NCBI GenBank assembly: GCA_020205615.1
Contig: CM035163.1
Location: 40,434,189 to 40,498,188 of the forward strand
From: Panax quinquefolius
Lineage: Eukaryota; Streptophyta; Magnoliopsida; Apiales; Araliaceae
DNA length: 64,000 nucleotides
Direction: 5' to 3'
Below are positions 38,001-48,506 of this stretch, piece by piece. Every line of letters starts with the position of its first letter. The stretch's first letter is position 1. Made by a program: the position numbers and the translations under genes. Below the pieces are notes generated by a model. It was not told where the DNA came from. It ran no database searches and worked only from the letters and a program-made list of their open reading frames with translations.

Positions 38001-38062
38001 ACTAGGTCTTTGTGCAAACCTTTTCTCGGTTGAGTTGGTGCAACCATTTAAAAATAACCAAC

Positions 38063-38076
38063 TGGCGACTCTCACA
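38063..38076 (+). promoter_or_regulatory. Primer-site-like sequence after the Tat-like LTR
   Basis: TGGCGACTCT follows AACCAAC. Plant Tat/Ogre elements commonly have a primer site that begins TGGCGA or TGGCGACTC. A second version, TGACGACTCT, lies at 40171 after the second LTR end. The exact tRNA cannot be settled here. Confidence 0.45.
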
Positions 38077-38175
38077 GTCAAATCGTCGACATATACATGT
38101 TAGACCTTTTCAAACTTGTTTTTTCAAACAAATCTCACCTAAAATGAGAACACAAAAAGATAAGAACAGAAAGTG

Positions 38176-38178
<3 letters not shown>

Positions 38179-38227
<49 letters not shown>

Positions 38228-38284
38228 TCGAACTCGATCTATCGTGCCTGGATAGAATATTTGTGGCTTTTATCGCTTATATAT

Positions 38285-38323
<39 letters not shown>

Positions 38324-38396
38324 CATTTCAAAGTCTTGCCTGGATTCCAAATTCGTGGCAGTTGATCGTCTATATATATATACCTATATATATATT
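38179..38396. repeat. (TA)n minisatellite, third copy
   Basis: TA tracts at 38179-38226, 38278-38320 and 38371-38396 alternate with unique segments, including TTACATTTCAAAGTCTTG and CGTGGCAGTTGATCGTC. This is the junction between the two LTR copies. Confidence 0.85.
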
Positions 38397-39121
38397 TACT
38401 ACTTTTATATATATCTGCTTTAACTGCTTTCGCAATGTAGATATTTAATCTTCCAGCCTGTGGACTAGATTTATCTAAATCTAGCTATCTCTAACTTTGA
38501 CCGGTTCAAAAGTGACTAAACTGGAACCTTTGAAGCTAGAATGACTTAGATTTATTTAAATCTAGTTTTCTTTCTAGCTTTTGTACATATTAATCTGTCA
38601 TGTGAGCCTTGGAGCCATGTGATCGAAAAATTCAGCTTGTGAATCTAGATTTGATTCCCATGATGGACATTTCTCAGCTGAAACCAGCTTGTAAATTATT
38701 TACGGTGTCTAGATATCCTTAGATGGCTATCATGCCCATAAGGAGTTCGGCACTGCTATGTATCTTATTTTCTCGAAGATGTCTCACATCTCGAAAATAA
38801 AAGCAATCAAGCCGAATACAAAATAAAATGGAAGTATCAAAGGCCTCAATTGCTATTGAGCATAAGGGTTTGAAAACGTGTTTTCAAAACATCACTGCTA
38901 TATCTTGCCTAAAACTAAACTTTTATATACAAGTCAAACCCTTTGTATATAGGTGCAAACGAGGCATAACACTACTTCCAGATAATTGCACATAGGCCCA
39001 ATAAACACACACACACGCACATGCAGATATAAAAAGGTAATTGAAAAGTTGCAGTAACCGTGTTTTCACGGAAGTCGGGGGTGCCTAACACATTTCCCCC
39101 GCTTAATCAAGCCCTCGAACC

Positions 39122-40052
39122 TAGGGGTGATCAAAAATTTCAGTTTTTTCGATTTTTTACCGAACCGGTTGGTACTAAAACTGGCGGTACCAGTTTTTTT
39201 CGGTAATGGTTTTTCGGTTTTTTTATTTTTCAGTTTCGGTAGCGGTACTGGACCTTTTGAATTCGGTAAGAACCGAAATACCAAAAAAAACTGAAATGTA
39301 TTCTGTTTGGCTGTTGTCAAAAAAATTTTGGGCGTCTGCTACTGCTAATGATGTGTGTTTGGACCACAGACCAAATAATTACTCCATTGTCAAAAAAATT
39401 CTGGGCGTCTTCTTATGCTGCTATTCAACACTTTGGTTCTCTCACTTCTCAATACTACTCTACTAGTGAATGGATTGGTGATGATTTCTAGCCAAGAGCC
39501 CAGGAGTCCAAAAGCTCTACCACGTCCATCTTCTTATACTGTTCTTATGCATGCTTTAGAAAAGAAAAAGAGAAAGAGAAATAAGATAACACAATTACAC
39601 AACACAAGTCTATTATCTAATAAACCAACAACAAGCCAACAGTAAACAATAGACAATAGACAAGCCTTAGCCAACTACAAGACGTATATGATTTCAATTG
39701 ATATAACAATAGACAATAAACTTCTATTCAAAAATCAACAACAATTTCAATTGATATAACAAGCAGCCAACTACAGTCTACAAGTCTACAACAACAATTG
39801 ATATATAAATGTATATGATTTCTTTTTCTTAGTTTTAAAAAAAATTGTTAATATATTAAAAAAAATTATTTAATTATTATTATTTATTAATAATTATATA
39901 TATCACCATGCATGCGGTATAACCGAAAATCGAACCGAAAAAATCGAATCTGATTTTGTATTAGAACCAGTAATTAATTCTGATTTTGGTTCTTGTTTTT
40001 TTTAGTAATTTGGATCGATCTGGGGTTCGGTTTTTACCGATGAGCACCCCTA
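39122..40052. mobile_element. Non-autonomous hAT-type transposon (931 bp)
   Basis: The ends TAGGGGTGATCA and TGAGCACCCCTA are inverted repeats. The 8-bp flanks CTCGAACC (39114-39121) and CTCAAACC (40053-40060) differ at one base, as expected of an aged hAT target duplication. Both inner ends are rich in CGGTTTTT / AACCGAA runs. No transposase is encoded. Removing it joins GCCCTCAAACC to TAATGAATCT, which lines up with the other LTR copy near 25800. Confidence 0.85.
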
Positions 40053-40289
40053 CTCAAACCTAATGAATCTCGGGTTCCAAGGCTAGTTAAACAATTTCCC
40101 ACCATTGGGCCTTTGTGTAAACCTTTTCAAAAATCGGTTGAGTTGGTACACCCATTTTAAATCTACCAGCTGACGACTCTAAAAGTCAAATCATCGACAT
40201 TAACATGTTGGACCTTTTCAAAATCGCATTTTCAGACAAAACTCAATCGAATGAGAACACAAAAGGGCAAGCACAGAAAGGGACACAAA

Positions 40290-41082
40290 TCTTCCCGACG
40301 TCAATAAGCACCATCAGGAACACTCATAATCAACTAGCTAAAGATGTAGAGATTAAGTCTACGATCATGATAATGTTCAATGTTGCTAAGCACATAAGAT
40401 AAAGAGCTTAAGTGAACAGCTTATCAGCACATTAACATTGATCATGAGTAGTTACCGACAATCAGAAGAAATCAAGCTTTAACAACAGAATTCTGCAAGC
40501 ACCAAGAAGATGATCAACAATGTTGCTAAGTACCATAAGATGAAGAGCATTCAAGTCATCTGGCAGCACCTCAAACACACTTCTACAAATAGGAATTAGT
40601 GTTGGTGGATCCTGGTCTTAAGAGCTGAATTGGGGTCAGTGGATCTTGGTCATTAGTGACCGAATTGTCGAGTCTAAGTGACTCAATGTCAAGACTTTGT
40701 GACTCAAATGAATCCTATGGATTCAGATGTAAATGGTATGATGGGCCTATATCCTTAGTGGATATCCTACTCGTTGAGCAGAAGAGTGGAGTAGGAGTTG
40801 TTTAGTCTCCGAATCGCTTAAAACTTCTTGTGTCTTTTCCATTCTGCAATCTATAACTGTTATATCTACTATGTGTTTGTTCATTCGTAGAACTTGTTTA
40901 AGAACTGAGATTTTCAAGTAAATCTTCGAGGGGAGTTTTCTAACTTATATTTCGCTGCGTATAGATATTCTTGATTAATTAATTATTTGGTAACTCTTAA
41001 ATAAGTAATTATGAAAAAATTTAAAGATTTATTCAACCCCCCCCCCCCCTCTAAATCTATAGTGTGCCTTTGGAAAATAACA
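40290..41082 (+). repeat. Partial LTR, Ty1/copia SIRE-like (3' part)
   Basis: Its last 400 bp match 52600-53001: GAGCAGAAGAGTGGAGTAGG, AGTCTCCGAATCGCTTAAAA, and the end TTATTCAACCCCCC...AGTGTGCCTTTGGAAAATAACA. The first bases of such an LTR were not found, and the left side joins the Tat-like sequence near 40289. Confidence 0.5.
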
Positions 41083-41096
41083 AGACCGTTCATCTA

Positions 41097-41310
41097 TCTT
41101 CGGCGGTTAGAAGGTCGGTCCTCGACCTTCGACAATTATAAGGTCGGTCATTCACCTTTTGCAGTTATAATGTTGGTTAACTATTTTCAGTGGTTATAAG
41201 GTTGGTGTTCCACCTTCGGCGGTTATAAGGTTGGTTATCCACTTTCGGTTGGTCATTTGTCTTCGGTGATTATAAAATTGGGTATCCACCTTCAGCAATG
41301 TAAGGTCGGA
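41097..41310. repeat. 29-bp tandem repeat, about seven copies
   Basis: Units follow CTTCGGCGGTTATAAGGTTG-GTTATCCAC with substitutions; the sixth copy is shortened. Confidence 0.8.
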
Positions 41311-41437
41311 CGGTTCTCTGGAACCTCTATATAAAGTCTCCCTTAGGGGTCGGGAGCAATATTATGGAGATATAAGAACAGTTATCTATATTTGACTTGT
41401 GGTCGGGAACGATTTGGGGAGTAACCACTCGTCTAAC

Positions 41438-41620
41438 GTTCTCCCGAAAGGAAAAACATTCTTCAGGTAGGACAAACGTTCTCCCGAAAGGATAAAAGTT
41501 CTTCGAAAAGGACAAGCGTTCTCCTGAAAGGCTAAATGTTCTTCAGGACGAACAATATTTTTTCGAAAGGATAAACGTTTTTCGGGACTGACGAACGTTC
41601 TCCCGAACGAATGGACATCC
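41438..41620. repeat. About 20-bp tandem repeat (CGTTCTCCCGAAAGGATAAA type)
   Basis: About nine copies, alternating between CGTTCTCCCGAAAGGA and GTTCTTCAGGACGGAC forms, giving a roughly 40-bp higher-order unit. Confidence 0.8.
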
Positions 41621-42220
41621 ACTGGGACTAAACACTAATAGGTTAACGTCCTCCGTGACTAATTGATGTAGTTTCTTATTTCAAGTTCCTTGTAATAAGA
41701 GAGTGTGGGCAATGTTTGGGTATGATTTCTTGGTCCCAATTGGTTAGGCAGGATCTATCTTACGTGGAGGATTTTTCCCATGTGGCGGTATATTTTAATT
41801 AGGAGATATGATTTTAAGGAATCTGTTGTTTTGATTTTATTTGACTTCTAATTCCTAAGAAAAGAGTTATGATTAGATTTAACTTCGTTTCTTTAAGGAA
41901 ATTAACTCTTATCCTAATATGGTAGTTACTATGATAAGAAATTCTATTCCGATTCAGGGACAAAAAGATAAAGGTGGTGTGATCAACTATAAATATAAGG
42001 CTATACCCTATTGCACAAGTATTATCCTCACATATTATCTTGCGTAGAGCAATTATATTCCTCCATTGTTGACGTTTCTAGCTTATACTGATTCTCACAT
42101 CGGAGCTATCCCCCAGTGACCTCGGCCATCAAAATTTTCGGACGTGATGGTTTGTTCACTGTGCAGGTTTCCTGTTCGTTGTTCGGTGATTTTGAAGTTG
42201 AACAGATTTTCGCGTTAACA

Positions 42221-42698
42221 TACTCAAAAACACTTTTAAAAGAAGTTGAATTTATTTTATAAATTGGGGGTGTGATTAAATTTAAAATTTTATTAGATAT
42301 TTTGAAATTGAATTTAGATCATCTCTATTACATCTTCCCTCCAATTCCCTCCAACATAAAAATATCGATACTGATCAGCTAATTTATTATATTGAATAAC
42401 ATAATTATTTTAAAAATAAAAGTAATTCGATACTTTTTCACCATTTGATGAACGTGTGGATTTTTCATCAAAATTTCAATTGATGAAAAATTCTTTGACT
42501 TTTAAAGGCAAAAATATTTTTTATGATTATACTTTTTTATATGATTGATCTTAATACCATCAACTACCTATTAACAAATTTTGATCATTACTAACAAAAT
42601 TATTAAAGTCAAATAATTGGTGTATTGGAGGAAATGTATAATGGATGGGAGTCAAATCCCTTTAAACTACAGTATTTTTGAAGCTATTAACTAAATAT
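42221..42698. other. Unannotated AT-rich stretch
   Basis: No coding signal, repeat structure or transposon end was recognised. Confidence 0.5.
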
Positions 42699-42700
42699 TA

Positions 42701-43156
42701 CTCCCTCCGTCCCCAAAAAAAGAAGAGTAAAGTATAGTTCGCACACGTATTATAAAAAGTAAAAGTAAAGGAAAGAGGGTATAAAAGTTTTAAATTTATC
42801 TTTAGTGGTCCTACAAGATTATATAAAGTGATAATTTTTTTTATACTAAGAATAATGCTAGCAACACAACTTATTCTACAACTATTTAACAATTTACTGA
42901 TTTGACATACTCCACCTCAACTTTAATGTGGAGTCGAAGAATACATTGAAACAATTTGTTCATTAATATACTGAGGTGAAATATGTCACATCAACAAATT
43001 GTAAAATAATTATAAAATAAACTATGTCTCTAGCATTACTCTTATACTAATAGATCATATTAAATGACACATTATTAACTTTCAATTTACATTTATCTAA
43101 TTCTTTTGAGTATAAAAAATTTGTTTCTTTACTCTTTCTTTTAAGGATGAATGCAG
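42701..43156. mobile_element. Stowaway-type MITE, containing a second MITE
   Basis: The left end CTCCCTCCGTCCCC follows TA (42699-42700), the Stowaway signature. The right end is decayed but still aligns in reverse complement (CTTTACTCTTTCTTTTAAGG...GCAG) and is followed by TA (43157-43158). Without the inner element (42849-43049) it would be about 255 bp. Confidence 0.7.
42849..43041. mobile_element. 193-bp MITE nested in the Stowaway element (8-bp target duplication)
   Basis: The ends AGAATAATGCTAG and CTAGCATTACTC are inverted repeats that extend with mismatches for about 45 bp. The flanks TTATACTA (42841-42848) and TTATACTA (43042-43049) are a perfect 8-bp duplication, which fits a hAT-type MITE. 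Confidence 0.85.
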
Positions 43157-43401
43157 TATTTAATTTTCACTAGATTCTATTTTTAATAAAATAAACTTTG
43201 AACTATTGTGTTGACAATAAAAACATTTGAATCAACAAAAATAACTCAAACTTTGTCTTGTCTTGTTATATATTTGCATTTGTATTCATATTGATTCCGT
43301 CACATTACATTGCCAAAAGGTTTCTAAAATGAAGTCATCCTCATATACCGTTTATAAGCACATCAGCAAATACATTACATTTACCAAAATATTTCTATGT
43401 A

Positions 43402-43655
43402 CTCCGTTCTAAATTAACTGCTCAATTTTGATTTTTTTAAGTTAAATTGATTGTTTTTAGAATTAATAATTAAGCATATATAAATATATTTCTAAAATTA
43501 TAAAAATTGAGATTAGTAATAAATTGTATATACTTTCTTTTGGTTATAATCTCTTCACCTATATTTTAGCAAAAATAGTAAAAAGATTATTTTTAAAAAT
43601 AATTAATTTGACTTTAAAAAATTAAAATTGAGCAATTAATTTGGGACGGAGGGAG
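43402..43655. mobile_element. Stowaway-type MITE (254 bp)
   Basis: The right end GGGACGGAGGGAG followed by TA, and the left end CTCCGTTCTAAATTAACTGC after TA, are inverted repeats over about 45 bp (TTAATTGCTCAATTTTAATT). The left end has lost about four bases of CCCTCCG. Confidence 0.8.
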
Positions 43656-43657
43656 TA

Positions 43658-44245
43658 ATTATTAAGAAAATGTGTGGTGTGAGTTACCTAACGAGACAAC
43701 TCAGATTCTTTGGAATGTAGCTTTTAATAAACGATGGGCAGTTGAGTCTTTTGAGTAAAGGACAAATGCCAAACACGCTGGGTCAAAATGTCAAATCCAT
43801 ATGCTTCCACATGTCTACTCCATGCAATAAACCTTGTTTGGACCAATGGCTTAAACGATTTAGGGCCTTGGAACTTTAACAACCATCTCTGCCCAAGGTC
43901 AATCATAAGTCATAAACTTAATGAATTAATTTTATGAGCAAATAGTATTTTCACATCGTATTTTTAATATTTTCACATGAATTTAATTATTATGAAATTA
44001 ATTTTATAATAAATTGATCAATTGATCAATACAATACGATGAGAGATTACCTTCCAGTCTACGTGTCAATACTATATAGATCAATTGACCAAAATTAACT
44101 TTATACTAACTATTCCCTTTTCACATGGATCATTCTCATATGAAAGTGTGACCCACTATTAGCTCATACGAGAGATGATCATGTAAAAATATCAAAAATA
44201 TATGTAAATATGATTGCAGATTTAACTTTCATTAGGTTATGACTT
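43658..44245. other. Unannotated stretch
   Basis: 43690-43910 is less AT-rich than its surroundings, but I recognised no gene, exon or repeat. Confidence 0.4.
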
Positions 44246-44631
44246 GGTGAGTGTTTGATAAAATTGAATGAAATAATTCTGAATGTATAAGTAATCTGAA
44301 TGAATCAGAATTCTGAATACTGAATGAAAAAAGTTATTTGATAATTGACATGTTTGAAATATCTGAATAACAAATTTTTATTATTTTATCACCTCTAAAA
44401 AAATTTAAAATTGTTATAAATTTATTTAATAGTACTTAATATAATAGTTAATATTGTAAAAAAAAAATTAAATATAAAATACTTCATTCAGCAAAAAAAA
44501 ATTACACTTGGCCATTTAGCCCCAAAATCTGACCGATTTAGTCATTCAAACGATTTTTATTCAAAACAAACGCGCTGAATGACTGAATTGATCAGCCATT
44601 CAATTTCATTCAGCTCTAAACAAACACCCCC
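44246..44631. mobile_element. MITE-like element with GTGTTTG...CAAACAC ends
   Basis: The left part GAGTGTTTGATAAAATTGAATG and the right part CAATTTCATTCAGCTCTAAACAAACACC are imperfect inverted repeats rich in CTGAATGA. No target duplication was identified. Confidence 0.5.
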
Positions 44632-45156
44632 TTATTTAGTAGAAAAATCTCCAATAATTATTTTCTAATTATTTTTTAATATTCTACTTAGACTATGATT
44701 TTTTTTAACAAAATTTATTTTTATTAGAATAAAGTAAATATTTACTTGACTCTATCATACATGTATTTCAAATCTTTTTTGATTAAATGAGTAAATCTTT
44801 CCTAATATTTTTTCAAGAGTTCGTCAAAAGATAAAAAAAAAAAAAAAAAAAAGCCTTGCAGGTTAGGTTGATTACCATTTTAGTTTAATGTTTTGATTGG
44901 AGTTGGGCTTAACATTTGAGCTCATTTTATTTAAATGGATCCATTCTAAACGGACTAATTGAAAAGGAGCTTAGGGTTAAGATTTGGATCCATGGAGGCC
45001 CATTGACCTTTGTATTCAATTCAGTTTGAATCCGGTCCTTTGGGCTTATATATTATTTGCACTGCTTGAGGTTTTGGTGAATGTTCCTAATTTTTTTTCT
45101 TCTTAAAAATTGTAAATTTTTTTGGGTAGTGGTCATAACTCTATACATATTTTAAA
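44632..45156. other. Unannotated stretch
   Basis: Contains a poly-A run at about 44830-44852. Nothing else recognised. Confidence 0.4.
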
Positions 45157-45415
45157 GGATAAATTACATATAGTAGTACATTTTTAGAAATAATTATAAA
45201 AATCATACACCTATAAAATAATTACAAAAATATTACACTTTTCCATATTTATTTACAATATTAGTACAATTAGGATTCCTTAATTTAAGAGATTAGTATT
45301 AATGGGCTGATATGACAAAATCGGGTGGTTTTTTTTGAAACGTGTGTTCCTATGTTATTAAACCTTTTTTTTTCTCCCAACTTCCATAATTTTCGTACTA
45401 TCTCTCTCTAAAATC

Positions 45416-45506
45416 TTCTTCTTCTTCTTCTTCTTGTTAGACTAATTAACTAGATCTGCATACAAGGTTAATGAATATTTTTCTTCTTCTTCTTCTTCTT
45501 CATCAT
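45416..45506. repeat. CTT/TTC trinucleotide runs
   Basis: CTTCTTCTTCTTCTTCTTCTT-type runs at about 45414-45436 and 45481-45502, upstream of the captured exon; such runs are common in plant 5' leaders. Confidence 0.7.
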
Positions 45507-45624
45507 AGTTGTTCGTACTGGGTGGCGTAATTTGGTTAATGAATATTGATCTCCTTCCATGATCTTTTTCCTTTATTTTTTGATTGTTTTTTAATTTACT
45601 TTTGCTGCACTTGTTGATTCACAG

Positions 45625-45777
45625 GTTGTTCAAGTTAGTGAAAAGAAGGTTTTGGATCAGAAAGCATACATGTTCTATTATCGAGATAATAGAAATTTTG
45701 CTTCAAACTTGCCTCTTGATGTTATTCGGAAAGAGATCATGGCGGCAAATGTCATGGGAAGAAGCTCAAGTTCATAG
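45625..45777 (+). pseudogene. Captured exon of a ubiquitin-specific protease (UBP), C-terminal end of the catalytic domain
   Basis: After a polypyrimidine tract and acceptor (TTGATTCACAG) the sequence is open for 50 codons. It contains VSEKKVLDQKAYMFYYRD, which resembles the final strand of the UCH catalytic domain in plant ubiquitin proteases (V.....VL.QKAYMLFYVRD). These enzymes remove ubiquitin from proteins. The catalytic Cys and His regions are absent, so this is only a fragment. It ends in TAG at 45775. A GT donor-like site follows at 45812. It lies 0.4 kb inside the left end of the surrounding inverted-repeat element, which suggests capture. It was probably copied with part of the preceding intron. 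Confidence 0.7.
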
Positions 45778-45852
45778 CCAGAAGATATTTCCAAACCAAA
45801 AATTTTTAAAGGTGTGTCAATTTAAATTTTGTTATTGTTACTATCATATAAT

Positions 45853-46930
45853 TGTTTAGTTACTTCTGCATTATGTTTTGGTTACTGTTAACTTGGGATT
45901 CGGATATCATTTTTGTTACCTTGATTTGGTATTTTGGTTACTTTTTTATGTTGTTATGTTTACCATATATTTGCTTAGTATACATGGTTGACTAAACTGG
46001 TTTTGGTGTACATGTTGTTTATGTATTGGTTATCATTAATATATATTTTGGTTACTAACATATAACTGTTTGGTTACTTCATTAGTATATTTTTTGTTAT
46101 TGTTAGCTTATAATTTGGATACCATTCTTTTTCCCTCAATTGGGATTTTGGTTACTTTTATATGTTGTTTTGGTTACAATGTATTTGCTTAGTATACATT
46201 GGTTGACTAAACCGAGTTTAGTCTACATGTTGTTTAGTATACTAGACCAATTTACGGGGCTTGATGTAATGCTTGGTTGTAGCTACGTCAGCGATAAAAA
46301 TATAGATACTATCATATAACCTGTTTGGTTATACGCATTATGTTTTGATTCTTTGTTAGCTTGGGATTGGGATACCATGTTTGTTACCTTGATTTAGTAT
46401 TTTGGTTACTTTTTTATGTTGTTATGGTTACTATGTATTTGCTTAGTATACATGGTTGACTAAACTGGTTTTGGTGTACATGTTGTTTATGTATTGGTTA
46501 CCATTAAAACATGTTTTGGTTACTATCATATAAATATTTGGTTACTTCTTTAGTATATTTTGGTTACTGTTAGTTTCTGATTTGGATTCCATTTTTGTTT
46601 CCTTGAGTTGGGATTTTGCTTACTATTTTTTGTTGTTTTGGTTACCATATATTTGCTTAATATATGGGTTGACTAAACTTTGTTTGGTCTATATGTTGTT
46701 TATGTATTGGTTACCATTAATATATGTTTTGGTTACTAACATATAACTATTTGGTTACTTCATTAGTATATTTTTTGTTACTGTTAGCTTATGATTTGGA
46801 TACCATTCTTTTTCCCTCAATTGAGATTTTGGTTACTTTTATATGTTATTTTGGTTACAATGTATTTGTTTGGTAAACTGTTTATGATATAAATATTGTT
46901 TATATCTGGTTACTAATGACTATGTAAATC
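45853..46930 (+). repeat. About 217-bp tandem repeat (TTTGGTTACT-rich)
   Basis: Four to five units each contain TTTGGTTACT several times plus GTTGACTAAACTGGTTTTGG and ATGTATTTGCTTAGTATACA. Starts of GTTTGGTTACTT-type units are near 45853, 46069, 46322, 46530 and 46750. A degenerate piece lies at 47245-47480. Confidence 0.8.
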
Positions 46931-46948
46931 TGATTTTTTTATTTGCAG

Positions 46949-47105
46949 TTATGGAATCTTTACTATGAGGAATGCAATAGAAAATTCATTGGAAAAGTTA
47001 TATATTAGTGTGACATGGAAGTCCCCGGCATTATTACCAAGAAATTGAACCCAAGACAGTTGAAGAAGTTTAAGGCATCATTAGTTTGTGGATTATTTTT
47101 GTAAA
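46949..47105 (+). pseudogene. Possible second captured exon, family not recognised
   Basis: Follows an intron-like tract and acceptor (TTTTTTATTTGCAG). In the frame of the exon start it reads LWNLYYEECNRKFIGKVIY, one TAG, then CDMEVPGIITKKLNPRQLKK and FKASLV to a stop near 47103. The density of charged residues and the single stop suggest former coding sequence. It could be the end of the same captured gene as 45625-45777 or a different one. Confidence 0.35.
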
Positions 47106-47774
47106 TAATAAACCCAAGTCATAATAAACCATGTATTTGCTTAGTATACATTGATGTATTATTTTTGTAAATTCCTTCAAATATATTCTACAAGGTTTAT
47201 GCTATTCTATTTCTACTTTCATTTCTACAAACACATCTTACATGTTCTGGTTACTTTCATATAACTATTTGGTTACTTCTTTATTATGTTTTGGTTACTG
47301 TTGCCTTATGGTTTGGCTACTATTATTGTGTCCTCAATGTGGGATTTCGATAATTTTATTTTTTTATTCTGGTTAATATGTAATTGTTTAGTATACATGG
47401 ATTGCCTAAATTGGGTTTCATTACATGATGTTTCTGTTTTGGTTACCATTAAAACTGTTATAGTTCTTGTCATATAATTATATAGTTCTTGTTTTATTAT
47501 GTTACATTACTGATTCTTGTTATTAGTAACGAGCGATTCTAAGCTTGTATAAGGACAAACATCAATTGTTAAATGTGCGTGTGTGAGTGTCCTATTTATC
47601 TACAAGCTTGTTAGTAACGAGATAATTATCATAGATAGTTACTGAAGCTTTAGTAACCGAGATAATTATAAGCTTGTATAAAAACATTTATAAGCTTGTA
47701 TCAAGACATTATAAAGTTTGTATATGTTTACTTTATATTGATAACTCATGATGGAATCAAAAATTAAAATATTA

Positions 47775-48180
47775 ATCAACATCAATTTTGGTTACTGTAC
47801 ACCATCAAAAATATTACCAACCATGTGGTTAATGGTTATTAACAGTAAACAATTATATATTCTTGTAAACAATTAAATTTGTTGTATTGGTTACTGTCAG
47901 TCTCTATTGTCTAACAACTGAATAAACATTGTAATGTAACTAAATCAATATTAGACAGTAACCAAATTACATAATCTTAGTAACCAGAAAATAAACCAAA
48001 TTTTTACATGCAATTTTGAAGGCATAAATGATGGAATTTGATCTAAAAACCCTGCAGTTCACCAGCAAAGCTTGTGACTTTTGATCGTTGACCCGTTTCC
48101 AATGAAATCAGGCTCCGAAAACACCAAAATTCGACACTCCAAACTTGACAAAAATTACCAAATTCTCACTGGATCAAATC
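47775..48180. repeat. Direct repeat, copy 1 (about 400 bp)
   Basis: Begins ATCAACATCAATTTTGGTTA and includes CACCATCAAAAATATTACC and GATGGAATTTGATC. The second copy is at 48507-48890, 732 bp downstream. Confidence 0.8.
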
Positions 48181-48506
48181 TTTACATAAACTGACACGCC
48201 TGCTCTTCAACCGCATCAGTTTGTACCACCTAAAGACTAACAGTTGTACAAAGTTAAGCAATGTAGTCAATAATTAATCATCAATATAAAACAAACCAGT
48301 ATAAAACACACTAATATTATACAGTAATCATAACAACATTATACAGTAACCAAATTTAGTCAATAACCAAGTCAGCATTAATTAGTAATATTATGCAGTA
48401 ACAAAGACAACATTAGTCAATAACTAAGACAACATTAGACAGTATAATGTTACACAGTTAGCATACTGACTTTGTTATCAAAGCGATCGATATCTTGACT
48501 TTGTTA

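Larger units (their letters stand above)
22032..38060 (+). repeat. LTR of a Tat/Ogre-like Ty3/gypsy element, split by two insertions
   Basis: It starts TGTAGACACTC at 22032 and ends AACCA at 38060 before a TGGCGACTCT primer-site-like sequence. Without the minus-strand solo LTR (23293-24953) and the gypsy solo LTR with its duplicated target (25852-38000), about 2.2 kb remain. The LTR has a U3 minisatellite (22099-22380), a TATA box at 22863-22868 and TA-rich minisatellite blocks. Its last kilobase is matched by 38320-40168. GGGGTGCCTAACACCTTCCC near 25772 is a widespread block in plant LTR elements of this type. Confidence 0.6.
38179..40168 (+). repeat. Second, partial copy of the Tat-like LTR end, interrupted by a hAT-type element
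   Basis: 38320-39121 repeats 25005-25830 closely (AGGAGTTCGGCACTGCTATG, GGCCTCAATT, GGGGTGCCTAACAC). 40061-40168 repeats 38001-38060, up to the end ACCA before TGACGACTCT. The copy begins within the TA-tract minisatellite at 38179, so the first part of the LTR is missing. The hAT-type element occupies 39122-40052. Confidence 0.75.
41083..42220 (+). repeat. Partial LTR of another Ty3/gypsy element, with two minisatellites
   Basis: It has a TATA-like AACTATAAATATAAGGC near 41988, and the end ACAGATTTTCGCGTTAACA at 42202-42220 looks like an LTR end of plant Tat-type elements. CATCGGAGCTATCCCCCAGTGACCTCGG before it is GC-rich, as in the U5 of such LTRs. There is no start, primer site or coding region. 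Confidence 0.4.

Noticed and set aside
38173..38448. Open frame of repeated YI residues
   Set aside because: It is translation of TA tracts; also seen on the minus strand at 50297-50605.
41036..41049. Poly-C run as a telomere-like or structural signal
   Set aside because: It is the C-rich stretch near the end of a SIRE-like LTR, lengthened by slippage.
41386..41622. Minus-strand open frame with repeated FGRTF / GERLS peptides
   Set aside because: It is a product of a 20-bp tandem repeat inside an LTR-like region, with no other coding sign.
43724..43906. Minus-strand open frame of 60 codons
   Set aside because: No family recognised, no promoter or splice context; the stretch is left as unannotated.
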